From positions 248,001-312,000 of the forward strand of contig FPIT01000005.1 of assembly GCA_900119285.1 (NCBI GenBank): a DNA stretch of 64,000 bases, written 5' to 3'. Under the pieces are notes generated by a model. It saw nothing but the letters and a program-made list of their open reading frames with translations, was not told the DNA's origin and searched no databases. The translations under genes and the position numbers were made by a program. Positions 53,191 to 61,442 of this stretch are shown piece by piece (position 1 is the stretch's first letter; each line of letters begins with the position of its first letter). This stretch comes from Prevotellaceae bacterium HUN156. GTDB lineage: Bacteria; Bacteroidota; Bacteroidia; Bacteroidales; Bacteroidaceae.

Positions 53191-53744
53191 AAATAGTTTA
53201 TGCACAAAAACATATAACCTTCTACCATAGCATAGCTAGAATGCCTATCTACAAAGAGTTTCTGGCATGGTATATGTTTGCTGAACATATACCATACATA
53301 TACCATACTTCTAGTTTTGAATATTGTCAAAAATTATATGGTACATGTATGGTAGAAGTATAGTATATGTTGAAGCAACATCTACCATGCTTCAAATGCC
53401 GATGTACAAAGGGATTGAGGGGTGTTATGGTATATGGTTACATGTTTTTAGAATTTCTTTATGAGTATTTGAGAAATACAGCTAACACAACTCTGAATAC
53501 AGCTATTTAGAGTTGCAAGATAGCTGTATTAGCACTCCAATAGTGCCACTTTAGGAGACCAATAGTTACTGTAAAGGACCTCAATAGTTACTGTATTGCG
53601 ATGCTAAAGTGGCTCTTTTGCGAGCCTCGATTTTCTATTCAGCCTACATCCGAATAGTTTGCAGGCTGAATTCGATGAGTTTGCACGCATAATTCGAAGG
53701 GTTTGACGGCATAATTCTCTTCGAATTATGCCGTCAAACTATTT
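53191..53744 (+). repeat. Structured non-coding repeat element, copy B (554 bp)
   Basis: Reverse-complement partner of 32945-33700. It starts AAATAGTTTATGC 15 nt after the dnaK terminator. It contains a perfect 12-bp hairpin (ATGGTATATGTT, loop TGCTG, complement; 53267-53295), a GTTGAAGCAAC hairpin, the nested AATACAGCTA/TAGCTGTATT plus CAACTCT/AGAGTTG stem (about 53476-53530), GCCACTTTAG/CTAAAGTGGC enclosing two direct CAATAGTTACTGTA repeats, and ends in a 17-bp hairpin GTTTGACGGCATAATTC/complement (53701-53739). It has a private 28-bp segment (53314-53341) where copy A has 171 bp. No supported ORF or transposase lies inside. Confidence 0.9.
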
Positions 53745-53826
53745 TTCCGAAATATCCTGCTGATTTCTTTTCTATTTACAAAACTTTTTATTACTTTTGC
53801 AAGCATAATTAAAAACATAACTAACC

Positions 53827-54663
53827 ATGGCAAAGGTCTTTCAGATATTAGTACCTGACAATACGCTTGTATCTCGAATTATTAGTTGCGAGAATCAAGT
53901 GACAGAATTATTTGTGATTGACAGAGCAGATAAGAACTTCGTTTCTGAGAATTCAAAAGAACTTAACAAGCCTGCCCTATATATCTTGTGTAATAGAGAT
54001 AAGAAGCAACTATATGTTGGAGAAACAGACGATTCTCTAAAGCGTTTGAAGAATCACGAAGCAAAAGATTTCTGGACTGAAGCCATTGTATTTCACTCTA
54101 CAACGGATACACTTTCAACAACTGAAGTAAAGTGGTTAGAAGCCAAGACCTATGAGACCTTAGCAGAACTGGGCTATTATGACCTGTCGCAGAATAAGCA
54201 GAAACCTCAGTCTCCTCCTTTGAAGAAAAATCAGATATATACTCTTGAGCCAATATTCGAAGAGGCAAAGAATTACATCTGTGCTGCAGGATTCGACATC
54301 TTCCTAAAAGGAGAAAAAGACAAACAGCAGGAAGAGGAGAGCCTAATATCATGCACACTATCAAGAAATGCAGATGCAAAAGGTTTATTCAATCCTCAAG
54401 ATGGGAGTCTTATTGTGCTGAAAGGTAGTAAAATAAATCCAGAGATGGTAAAAAAAGCTAGTCCACAGATTGTTGCAAAACGCATAAAAGACATTGCCAA
54501 GTATGCAAAGAAATCTGGCAAAGAACTTATCGTCACTCAAGACGTTAGATTCAATTCTCCTAGCGGAGCTGCAGTTTTCTGTTGCGGTGGTTCTGCGAAC
54601 GGATGGATTGAATGGAAAGACGCGAACAACAACAAACTTGAAATATACAAAAAGAAAGAATAA
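53827..54663 (+). CDS. GIY-YIG nuclease-domain protein with DUF4357
   Basis: 278 aa. After an N-terminal part (about 1-45) comes a GIY-YIG-like core: ALYILCN, then QLYVGETDDSLKRLKNHE, and the helix with TEVKWLEAKTYETLAE that supplies the metal-binding Glu. The C-terminal third has a DUF4357-like region (LFNPQDGSLIVLKGSKI... FNSPSGAAVFCCGGSANGWIEW). Such combinations occur in mobile and defence regions and are predicted DNA nucleases. A TACTTTTG -7-like box is at about 53790. It is the first of three same-strand genes with short gaps (14 and 45 nt), and its DNA is more A/T-rich than the housekeeping genes. Confidence 0.8.
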   Translation: MAKVFQILVPDNTLVSRIISCENQVTELFVIDRADKNFVSENSKELNKPALYILCNRDKKQLYVGETDDSLKRLKNHEAKDFWTEAIVFHSTTDTLSTTEVKWLEAKTYETLAELGYYDLSQNKQKPQSPPLKKNQIYTLEPIFEEAKNYICAAGFDIFLKGEKDKQQEEESLISCTLSRNADAKGLFNPQDGSLIVLKGSKINPEMVKKASPQIVAKRIKDIAKYAKKSGKELIVTQDVRFNSPSGAAVFCCGGSANGWIEWKDANNNKLEIYKKKE

Positions 54664-54677
54664 AATCATAAATTAAA

Positions 54678-55049
54678 ATGTTTCAACACAACAAAACTGA
54701 CAAACTTATCTTTGTTAACATTAAGAACTCATACGAGGCCATGAAACGGCACGAGACAAGCGACCACTTTTATCGTAGTAGCCTTTACGATTGTACTGTT
54801 AAGTATTGGCGTGTTGCAGAAGAGAAGGCTTCATCTGCAACCCATATTCTTGGATGCTACAAAGGCAAAGTAATTGAGGTCGTACGGATTAACAATGTTA
54901 CAGAAGTTATAACAGGCAAATATGCAGGGAGAAAGATATTCGATGGTATCGAACAACCTGATTCCATGTATTTAGGGTTAGATCTTCATGAGGTCTTTGA
55001 TACTCTTGCAAACTTTAATACAAAATATTGGAATATAGACACCGAATAA
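54678..55049 (+). CDS. Small hypothetical protein of the accessory trio
   Basis: 123 aa, soluble, no signal peptide. It begins MFQHNKTDKLIFVNIKNSYE and has a beta-rich centre (HILGCYKGKVIEVVRINNVT, KYAGRKIFDG) that resembles the small OB/ASCH-like barrels which bind nucleic acid or modified bases, but the likeness is only visual. It lies 14 nt after the GIY-YIG gene and 45 nt before the ATPase gene, on the same strand, so it is probably a partner of both. No family could be named. Confidence 0.65.
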   Translation: MFQHNKTDKLIFVNIKNSYEAMKRHETSDHFYRSSLYDCTVKYWRVAEEKASSATHILGCYKGKVIEVVRINNVTEVITGKYAGRKIFDGIEQPDSMYLGLDLHEVFDTLANFNTKYWNIDTE

Positions 55050-55094
55050 AGTAAAGAAGAATTCACTACAGTAAAAAAGATACACTCAATAGCT

Positions 55095-56879
55095 ATGAAA
55101 ATAAAAAAAATATATGTTGAAGCTTTCCGGGGCATACCTAAAAGCCTCGAATTAGATTTTACAAATAGAAATGGAGAGGCTGTTTCTTCCATAATTTATG
55201 GAGATAATGGAACAGGTAAATCGTCGATTGTTGATGCTATAGAATATAATTTACAGGCACGTATAGAACGTGTTGAAAAAATAAAGAATAGCCGAAGACC
55301 TTCGCCAATTTCAAAATGCCATACAAAATCTATTTCTGCCAAAACAAAAATAGAACTGGATAATGGTGAGATTGTAGAAAGAGGCATTGACGTTATCGTA
55401 AAAGATGATAAAGTCATATATAGGGCAACTAACAAGGACATGAACGATCACTTTTCATATGTTCCAGTCGCTTTGAGACGAAATGATATTATGACTTACA
55501 ACATTTTATCAGGAATAGAGCGTCAAATTATGTTCTTCAAATTTATATATCATGTACCAGATAATATTGAGAATGATTCTGAACTGTTATTAGAAATTGA
55601 CCCGGAAATTGAAGGTCTTCAAGAAGAATGTATTAGTATTAAAAGGCGTAGAGATGAGTTGAAACAAATATTAGGTAGAAAAATTGGTGTATCCCCATCC
55701 AGGTTTTCTATTAATGATAAAGAGGCAATTGATCTCTGCATAAAAAGAAGTGTTGTTCTTCGAAATGGCAAACCTTGGCAAAAAACTCAAGGAAGAAAAT
55801 TGGTCTCTCAAGAAGAATATGATGAAATCGTTAGGATTTCCAATGCATTAGTAGAAAAGCTTTTGGAAATAAAGATGATAAAGGGCCAGATAAATAAGCT
55901 AACTGATACATCTTCTATTAAATCCAAAAAGCGACTTAAGCAAAATATGGAGTTCTTAACAGAAGCCAGTTCATATCTAACAGAGGCATTTTTATCAATT
56001 TCTTCTGTTGACTATGTTGACAAAATACAATTGTCTTTTGGGAAAAAGACCGATACTTCATTAGAAATTTTAGTTAAATTAAAGAATGGCTTAACTGCAA
56101 CACCAAGTTCTATCTTTAGTGAGGCTAATTACGATTTGCTTATCTTATTGCTGTATATTTCCATCATAAGAGTTGGTGCAAATAGAGGACAAGCAAAAGT
56201 ATTTATACTCGATGATGTTCTCCAAAGTGTTGACACACAAATACGAGCTAAATTTGTGAGCTATATTCTATCGGAATTAAAAGACTGGCAGATAATTATT
56301 ACCGCTCATGATAGATTATGGTTAAATCAGTTACGATATCTTTTTGCAAATAACAACCATGAGTTTAAAGAGTTTCAAATAACAAATTGGAGTTTTGAAC
56401 AAGGTCCAATTGTTACTTCTAAAACAACCAAAATGTATGATGATTTCTTGGAGGTTGCCATAAAATCGGGGAATACAACCTTAATGGCAACGACTGCGGG
56501 ACTCATGCTGGAAAAGATTTGTCAAAACTTGAGCATCGAATTAAAAATAGATATAAAAAGAGTTTGGGATGATAAATATACAATAGGTGATTTATGGCCA
56601 GGAATAAGAAAACAACTGAAGAAGTCGAAAGACATGGAAGTTCTTGTTGAATCAATCAATAATTCACTATATATTAGAAATCTCTTAGCATGTCATTATA
56701 ATGAATGGGCTACTGCTTTGAGTGATCAAGAAATAAGAGAATTCGCCTATAATGTTCAAAAATTATACGAAAAAACTTTTTGCCAGAAATGCTTAAGTTG
56801 GATATCTTCTCTGAATTCTTCTCAAAACACTTATGCTCAGTGTAAATGTCACAATGTATCAGCACCTAAATCCACTTAA
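55095..56879 (+). CDS. SMC/RecF-like AAA ATPase with C-terminal cysteine cluster
   Basis: 594 aa. N-terminal ABC-type ATPase half with KIYVEAFRGIPKSLELDF and Walker A GDNGTGKSS (36-44); a short helical middle (about 170-300) rather than a long SMC coil; then the second half with Walker B VFILDDVLQSVD (about 370-382) and an H-loop IIITAHDRLW. A further C-terminal helical domain (about 430-560) ends in a possible zinc site: C-x-x-C (FCQKCLSW) and C-x-C (YAQCKCHN). ATPases of this build are the motors of several phage defence systems, here possibly driving the GIY-YIG nuclease two genes upstream. It is not an OLD protein (no TOPRIM domain seen). DNA is clearly A/T-rich. A hairpin terminator follows. 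Confidence 0.85.
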   Translation: MKIKKIYVEAFRGIPKSLELDFTNRNGEAVSSIIYGDNGTGKSSIVDAIEYNLQARIERVEKIKNSRRPSPISKCHTKSISAKTKIELDNGEIVERGIDVIVKDDKVIYRATNKDMNDHFSYVPVALRRNDIMTYNILSGIERQIMFFKFIYHVPDNIENDSELLLEIDPEIEGLQEECISIKRRRDELKQILGRKIGVSPSRFSINDKEAIDLCIKRSVVLRNGKPWQKTQGRKLVSQEEYDEIVRISNALVEKLLEIKMIKGQINKLTDTSSIKSKKRLKQNMEFLTEASSYLTEAFLSISSVDYVDKIQLSFGKKTDTSLEILVKLKNGLTATPSSIFSEANYDLLILLLYISIIRVGANRGQAKVFILDDVLQSVDTQIRAKFVSYILSELKDWQIIITAHDRLWLNQLRYLFANNNHEFKEFQITNWSFEQGPIVTSKTTKMYDDFLEVAIKSGNTTLMATTAGLMLEKICQNLSIELKIDIKRVWDDKYTIGDLWPGIRKQLKKSKDMEVLVESINNSLYIRNLLACHYNEWATALSDQEIREFAYNVQKLYEKTFCQKCLSWISSLNSSQNTYAQCKCHNVSAPKST

Positions 56880-56942
56880 TATATTGTTTTCTACAACCTC
56901 CTAGAAATCATTAGAACATGTTTCTATACATTAAAGCACTAT

Positions 56943-56983
56943 TTCCCTCACGATATCTCTATCGTGAGGGAATATTGTTTTTT
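56943..56983 (+). terminator. Rho-independent terminator after the ATPase gene
   Basis: A perfect 13-bp stem (TTCCCTCACGATA with its complement) around a 4-nt loop, followed by TATTGTTTTTTC. Confidence 0.88.
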
Positions 56984-57031
56984 CTTAACAGAAAAAGAGG
57001 TAGATAATAGGCTGATTAAACAAAAAATATG

Positions 57032-57039
57032 TACCTTTG
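57032..57039 (+). promoter_or_regulatory. -7 element of the Y1 transposase gene; decides its start
   Basis: TACCTTTG at 57032-57039. The open frame begins with an ATG at 57029 that overlaps this box, so the next in-frame ATG at 57062 is taken as the start. No clear -33 TTTG was found. Confidence 0.6.
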
Positions 57040-57061
57040 CAAATCAAAATCACAACTTACT

Positions 57062-58150
57062 ATGTCTAGAGATCGAATAGAAGCCATCAATGCCGGTGTT
57101 GACATTTGCGAAACAAAACACTCCATGAAACGACGCACACCTTTTCATAATTATTATGCGAAAGGTACATATATGTTGACATTAGTAGTGGAAGGACATA
57201 GTCCTTTGTTAGGAAGATTGCAGGGCGACGGCTTCGCTGCTAAGGGTTCGGGAGATGAGGCAAGGATAGAACTGTCGCCATTGGGAAAGGCTATACGGGA
57301 TGTTGAGATCAAGAAGATCTCTGCCTATTATCCTATGGTGGAGGTATGGAAACTTTGCATCATGCCTGATCATATCCACATGATAGTGAGAGTGAAGGAG
57401 GATATGCCAGAGGGGAAGCATCTAGGAATAGTAGTGAAGGGCTTTAAAACTGGATGCACGCGGGCTTGGTGGGAGGAATCTTGGCCCGAGGGAAAGACCT
57501 CGGGAACAGAGGCAGCAAAACTAAAAATCAAGGAAACAGAGGCAGCTATTGTTCCTGACGATTCTCCGTCGGGAGAAAATAGTAGCATGCAGCGCCCTGT
57601 GCTATTTGAACGAGGCTATTGTGACAAGATTCTAATGAGAGAGGGGCAGTTGGACAACTGGAAACGATACCTTGACGACAATCCTCGCAGACTGGCTATT
57701 AAACGGCAATGCCCAGAATACTTTACAGTGATAGGTCACTTCAATATAGGGGAATGGAATTGTCAGATAGTTGGCAACCGTCATCTTCTTTCTTATCCTG
57801 AGAAAGCAGCAGTCATCGTGCATCGTGCATACAGCGACAAGGATTTCAATGAACTGAAGGAGAAATGGCTTGCGCTGGGCGAGAATGGAGGTGTATTGAT
57901 TAGTGCCGCCATCTCTACAAGAGAGAAGGAGGTGATGCGTGAGGCGATGAATCGTGGCTACCGACTTATCGTGCTTCGTGAGAATGGTTTCCCACCTTTT
58001 TACAAACCTTCAGGTGAGTCTTTCGCTGCATGCACTAATGGAGTTCTTCTTCAAATAAGTCCATGGGAGTATCACATGAATCGCAAAACCATCTCTCGCG
58101 AGCAGTGTCTGCAACTCAATAGACTAGCAGAATTGATTGCTTCTTCCTAA
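57062..58150 (+). CDS. Y1 (HUH) REP-associated-type transposase fused to a DprA-like domain
   Basis: 362 aa. The N-terminal domain (about 20-215) is a Y1 transposase of the RAYT/IS200 kind: it begins KRRTPFHNYYAKGTYMLTLV, has the HUH motif in MPDHIHMIVRV (His104, His106) and the likely catalytic Tyr203 in NWKRYLDDNPRR. The rest (about 220-362) looks like a shortened DprA/Smf Rossmann domain: GGVLISAAISTREKEVMREA, GYRLIVLRENGFPP, NGVLLQISPWEYHM. RAYT proteins are single-copy, domesticated enzymes that process REP palindromes. The hairpin-rich repeats in this window are possible substrates, which is untested. It converges with the endonuclease gene (23-nt gap). Confidence 0.85.
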   Translation: MSRDRIEAINAGVDICETKHSMKRRTPFHNYYAKGTYMLTLVVEGHSPLLGRLQGDGFAAKGSGDEARIELSPLGKAIRDVEIKKISAYYPMVEVWKLCIMPDHIHMIVRVKEDMPEGKHLGIVVKGFKTGCTRAWWEESWPEGKTSGTEAAKLKIKETEAAIVPDDSPSGENSSMQRPVLFERGYCDKILMREGQLDNWKRYLDDNPRRLAIKRQCPEYFTVIGHFNIGEWNCQIVGNRHLLSYPEKAAVIVHRAYSDKDFNELKEKWLALGENGGVLISAAISTREKEVMREAMNRGYRLIVLRENGFPPFYKPSGESFAACTNGVLLQISPWEYHMNRKTISREQCLQLNRLAELIASS

Positions 58151-58173
58151 GCAATCGCAGCAATATCGTTTTA

Positions 58174-59241
58174 TTATTCTACCCTCTGTCCTGTAACGGT
58201 GTAGCTCTTTCCATCAACGAGGATGCGGAGTTTGCCATTGATGAGAACTTTCTTTGTTTGAGAAGGAGTGACAGCGGTCTCGACAGTTTCGATACCAGAG
58301 ACATCGTCAATCCAACCGTTGCTCTCACCAACAATGAAGCGGGAATCAGAGGAAGAGATGAGGTGACGCATGTCGACAGGCTGACCAGCCTTCTTTCCCC
58401 AAATGTATTCAGCAAGGAAGGGATAGTCGATAAAGGGATTACGATTGTGCTGGAAATTGCTGACAGCATCGGCACGCTTTATTTCTTTTTCAGATACAGG
58501 ATCCTGACGATGCCACTTAATGAGTAACTCTAACTCCCAACGCTGAAATTCGAGATAGTTCTGATTCTGCATGGCAAATTTAGAACCTACATCTTTGTTG
58601 TCCACTCGCCAACCTTTATACTTCGAGCATACTGGATCGTAACTACCATCTGCATTGCGACCATAGCATGTAGCCATATAGAAATATGCACGAGCAAAGT
58701 CGCCCTTATACTCGTCTTTGGGTTCAAAAACACTGAAATCTACATTCAGTGAATCATGGTGTATCTTACCCACCTTAAGCGAACCGCTATATTTGATATC
58801 TTTCGTTGGCACGCCCAAAGGGAAATTGCTGCGAGCGCTATTGGCTGTGCTATTTGAGGGATTGAGATGATAACAGTCTTCGTAGGCATCATTCTTTCCA
58901 CCACCCCACCAGCTCTTGGCAAAACTGTGCTCGATATTACAACCACTGACTATAGAACCTGAAGCGCCAAACTTCTTCCAGTCGTCGCAATACATATCCA
59001 TGCAGTAGCCTTCCTCATCGCGATCGGAGTAATAAAACACTTCCCACGTACACCCCTTGCCTGAACCATAATCCATAGAGGTATGGTTGCGAATGAGCGA
59101 CTTGAGATAGCCCTTCAGTTCGCCATCTTTCTTACCGTTGGCACTATCATAGAAGTGAGGTTCCAAGTCCTCAGCAGAAGCAGAAGAGAATATGCCAAGC
59201 AGAATGCTTAATAAGAATATTTTGTATTTTTTCATTGCCAC
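58174..59241 (-). CDS. Secreted endonuclease I family protein with C-terminal sorting tail
   Basis: 355 aa. Signal peptide (KYKIFLLSILLGIFSSASA), then the endonuclease I fold (about 25-290) with NIEHSFAKSWWGG, the His-containing core YHLNPSNSTANSARSNFPLG and GDFARAYFYMATCYG, which match the EndA/Vvn family of non-specific periplasmic or extracellular nucleases. The end (about 315-355: GIETVETA then KKVLINGKLRILVDGKSYTV and TGQRVE) looks like the Prevotella-type secretion/sorting tail, so it is probably exported to the cell surface by a type IX-like route. It may degrade environmental DNA for nutrients. A minus-strand -7 box TACCTTTG lies at 59281-59274. Confidence 0.9.
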   Translation of the reverse strand: MAMKKYKIFLLSILLGIFSSASAEDLEPHFYDSANGKKDGELKGYLKSLIRNHTSMDYGSGKGCTWEVFYYSDRDEEGYCMDMYCDDWKKFGASGSIVSGCNIEHSFAKSWWGGGKNDAYEDCYHLNPSNSTANSARSNFPLGVPTKDIKYSGSLKVGKIHHDSLNVDFSVFEPKDEYKGDFARAYFYMATCYGRNADGSYDPVCSKYKGWRVDNKDVGSKFAMQNQNYLEFQRWELELLIKWHRQDPVSEKEIKRADAVSNFQHNRNPFIDYPFLAEYIWGKKAGQPVDMRHLISSSDSRFIVGESNGWIDDVSGIETVETAVTPSQTKKVLINGKLRILVDGKSYTVTGQRVE

Positions 59242-59354
59242 AATTGATTTTTACATAGTATTAATTGGGGCAACAAAGGTACAAATAATTTTTAATGCAG
59301 CACTATAATGAGTATAAAAAAATGATAAAAGCAGATTCTTTCAATTACGTAATA

Positions 59355-61313
59355 TTATTCCACTTCAAATACGTATCCGAATCCTTGGCGACTAACGATG
59401 TACTTGGCATAAGGACCGAGTTTCTTACGAAGGCGAGTGATATGGACATTAACAGTACGCTCTGTAACAACAACTCCTTCCCATATTCTATCCATAAGTT
59501 GCTGACGAGAGAGCACATGACCGCGATTTGATAGAAGCACGCACAGAAGGTCAAACTCTGTGCGGGTGAGATTGACAAGGTGACCATCGATGGTTACAGT
59601 CTTATAGTCAAGATTTAACTGCAAACTATGGAAGCAGAGGATACGCTTACCGAGACGAGCCTCAACGACATTCATCACGTAGTCGCCAAGTCGTTCACAC
59701 TCAGTGATAATGTCGTTATAGATGGCACCAAGAGCATAGGAATAATCATGGTTGCTTGCTTCCATGATACTCTCAGCCTTGAGTTTGTCGCGCAATGTAT
59801 TGATATCGTGTTCTATCTCGCGTGAACTGGTGATGGTCAAGTTATCACGACGGCCACTGGCAACAACCATCATCTGTGTAATGGCTTCGTTTACCAGTCG
59901 TAGCATCTCATGCAGATGAGCGTATTGTTGAGTTGTGAAATCTTCACGTCCCTCTCTGAGGTGTTGGATCGTGAGAGCCATCTTGTAGCAGGCATCACCT
60001 ACCGACTCTAACTCACCAATCTGACGAAGCATATCGCGGATCTTAGCCTTTGTCTCATCCGAAAGGTGCTCATTACTTACCTTTTCCAGATATTGGGCAA
60101 TCTCCAATTCCATATTGTCGGCAATGGTTTCATACTTCTCAATGCGCTCAAATTGCATCGAGAATTCCTTTTTATCCTTCTCGTCAAGCAGAGCACGCGT
60201 CATGCCAAACATTCGCTGCATTCGCTCAGCAAAATGAATAATCTCCTTCTGCGCTTGAAGAACCGAGATTTCTGGCGTGCTCATCAATCCGTTGTTGATA
60301 TACTGCAGACGACTGACACTCTTAACTTGTGACTTATCCTTGATAGCCCATTTCACGACACGTTCTATTTGGGGAACAAAGCCAATGAGTATTAAGGTAT
60401 TTATTATATTGAAACAAGTATGGAAGGTGGCAAGTACGATAGACAAACGCTCAGTCTGTCCTGCCATATCAGGGGAATAGCCGACAAAGCTACATACCAT
60501 ATCGACAAACGGATAGAATATGCAGAGTAGCCAACAGACGCCAAACATATTGAACAGCAGATGAGCTAATGCAGAACGACGTGCTGCAACACCAGCGCCA
60601 AGTGCTGCCAGATTGGCTGTTGCGGTAGTACCGACATTCTCGCCCATCACCAGAGCAATACCGAGATAGATAGGAAGTACACCCGTAGAACAAAGCAAGA
60701 TGGTAATAGCCATCACTGCTGCCGACGACTGCACAATACACGTGATGAGCGTTCCTGCTGCTAAGAACACGAAGATGGTCAGATAGCTACTTGTATCGAA
60801 CGAAGAAAAGAATGCTACGACATCGGCATTATGCGCCAAGTCCATGCTCCGTCCTACATCACTCAATAAGACTAGCGACCAGAAGAGGAATGCCAGACCA
60901 AACAGAAAGTCTCCAATGGTATCATACTTCTTCTTATAGATAAGTACCATTCCCACAATAAAGGCAGGGAACACGACAACAGTTAGGTCAACGTTATAAC
61001 CCAGCGACATAATCCATGCCGTCAGCGTGGTACCGATATTCGCTCCCATGATGATACTAATAGACTGGGCAAGAGTAAGCAATCCAGCCGATACGAACGA
61101 AACAGTCATTACCGTTGTAGCTGAAGAACTCTGTATCAACGCAGTAACTCCCATTCCAGTGAGTACCCCAGTGAAACGGTTAGTGGTCATACGTGAAAGG
61201 ATGTGTCTCAGTTTTGGTCCTGCCATCTTTTGGAGGGCCTCACTCATCATCTTCATGCCGAAGATGAGCAGTGCCAGCGAACCGAACAATGTGAATAAAA
61301 TCTTAATCGTCAT
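59355..61313 (-). CDS. Na/Pi cotransporter-PhoU protein fused to an OmpR/PhoB-type winged-helix domain
   Basis: 652 aa in one uninterrupted frame. The transporter part (about 1-320) has the two NptA repeats with the glutamine-serine signatures GVTALIQSSSATTVMT and LITCIVQSSAAVMAI. A PhoU-like helical domain follows (about 345-550). The last 90 residues or so form a Trans_reg_C winged helix: VNLTRTEFDLLCVLLSNRG, VLSRQQLMDRIWEG, VVTERTVNVHITRLRKKLG, IVSRQGFGYVFEVE, a complete match to PhoB/OmpR effector domains. There is no receiver domain. Normal proteins of this family end after PhoU. This suggests a phosphate transporter that also binds DNA at the membrane. The promoter carries a Pho-box-like direct repeat (61382-61399). 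Confidence 0.92.
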   Translation of the reverse strand: MTIKILFTLFGSLALLIFGMKMMSEALQKMAGPKLRHILSRMTTNRFTGVLTGMGVTALIQSSSATTVMTVSFVSAGLLTLAQSISIIMGANIGTTLTAWIMSLGYNVDLTVVVFPAFIVGMVLIYKKKYDTIGDFLFGLAFLFWSLVLLSDVGRSMDLAHNADVVAFFSSFDTSSYLTIFVFLAAGTLITCIVQSSAAVMAITILLCSTGVLPIYLGIALVMGENVGTTATANLAALGAGVAARRSALAHLLFNMFGVCWLLCIFYPFVDMVCSFVGYSPDMAGQTERLSIVLATFHTCFNIINTLILIGFVPQIERVVKWAIKDKSQVKSVSRLQYINNGLMSTPEISVLQAQKEIIHFAERMQRMFGMTRALLDEKDKKEFSMQFERIEKYETIADNMELEIAQYLEKVSNEHLSDETKAKIRDMLRQIGELESVGDACYKMALTIQHLREGREDFTTQQYAHLHEMLRLVNEAITQMMVVASGRRDNLTITSSREIEHDINTLRDKLKAESIMEASNHDYSYALGAIYNDIITECERLGDYVMNVVEARLGKRILCFHSLQLNLDYKTVTIDGHLVNLTRTEFDLLCVLLSNRGHVLSRQQLMDRIWEGVVVTERTVNVHITRLRKKLGPYAKYIVSRQGFGYVFEVE

Positions 61314-61343
61314 ACTTAATTAAAGTTTGGTTTTCTGTGTTTA

Positions 61344-61375
61344 CAAAGATACTAATATATCTCGCGCAACACAAA
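61344..61375 (-). promoter_or_regulatory. Promoter of the Na/Pi cotransporter fusion gene
   Basis: Minus strand: -33 TTTG (61375-61372), 20-nt spacer, -7 TATCTTTG (61351-61344). Confidence 0.75.
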
Positions 61376-61381
61376 AAAGTA

Positions 61382-61399
61382 CGGTTACGATTCGGTTAC
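61382..61399 (-). promoter_or_regulatory. Pho-box-like direct repeat (operator candidate)
   Basis: On the minus strand GTAACCG-AATC-GTAACCG: a perfect 7-bp direct repeat with a 4-bp spacer (period 11 bp), immediately upstream of the -33 element. PhoB-type winged-helix proteins bind 7-bp direct repeats with the same 11-bp period, although the sequence here differs from the E. coli box. Confidence 0.55.
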
Positions 61400-61442
61400 A
61401 TTTTCAACAAAGGCTGGCTACAGAATGGTTTTAAGCGTTTTC

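Noticed and set aside
53109..53330. 73-codon minus-strand frame through the dnaK terminator and repeat copy B
   Set aside because: It includes a terminator hairpin and palindromic repeat DNA; no start signal and no coding pattern.
55095..56879. OLD-family or Gabija GajA assignment for the ATPase
   Set aside because: No C-terminal TOPRIM motif was found; the C-terminus is helical with a cysteine cluster.
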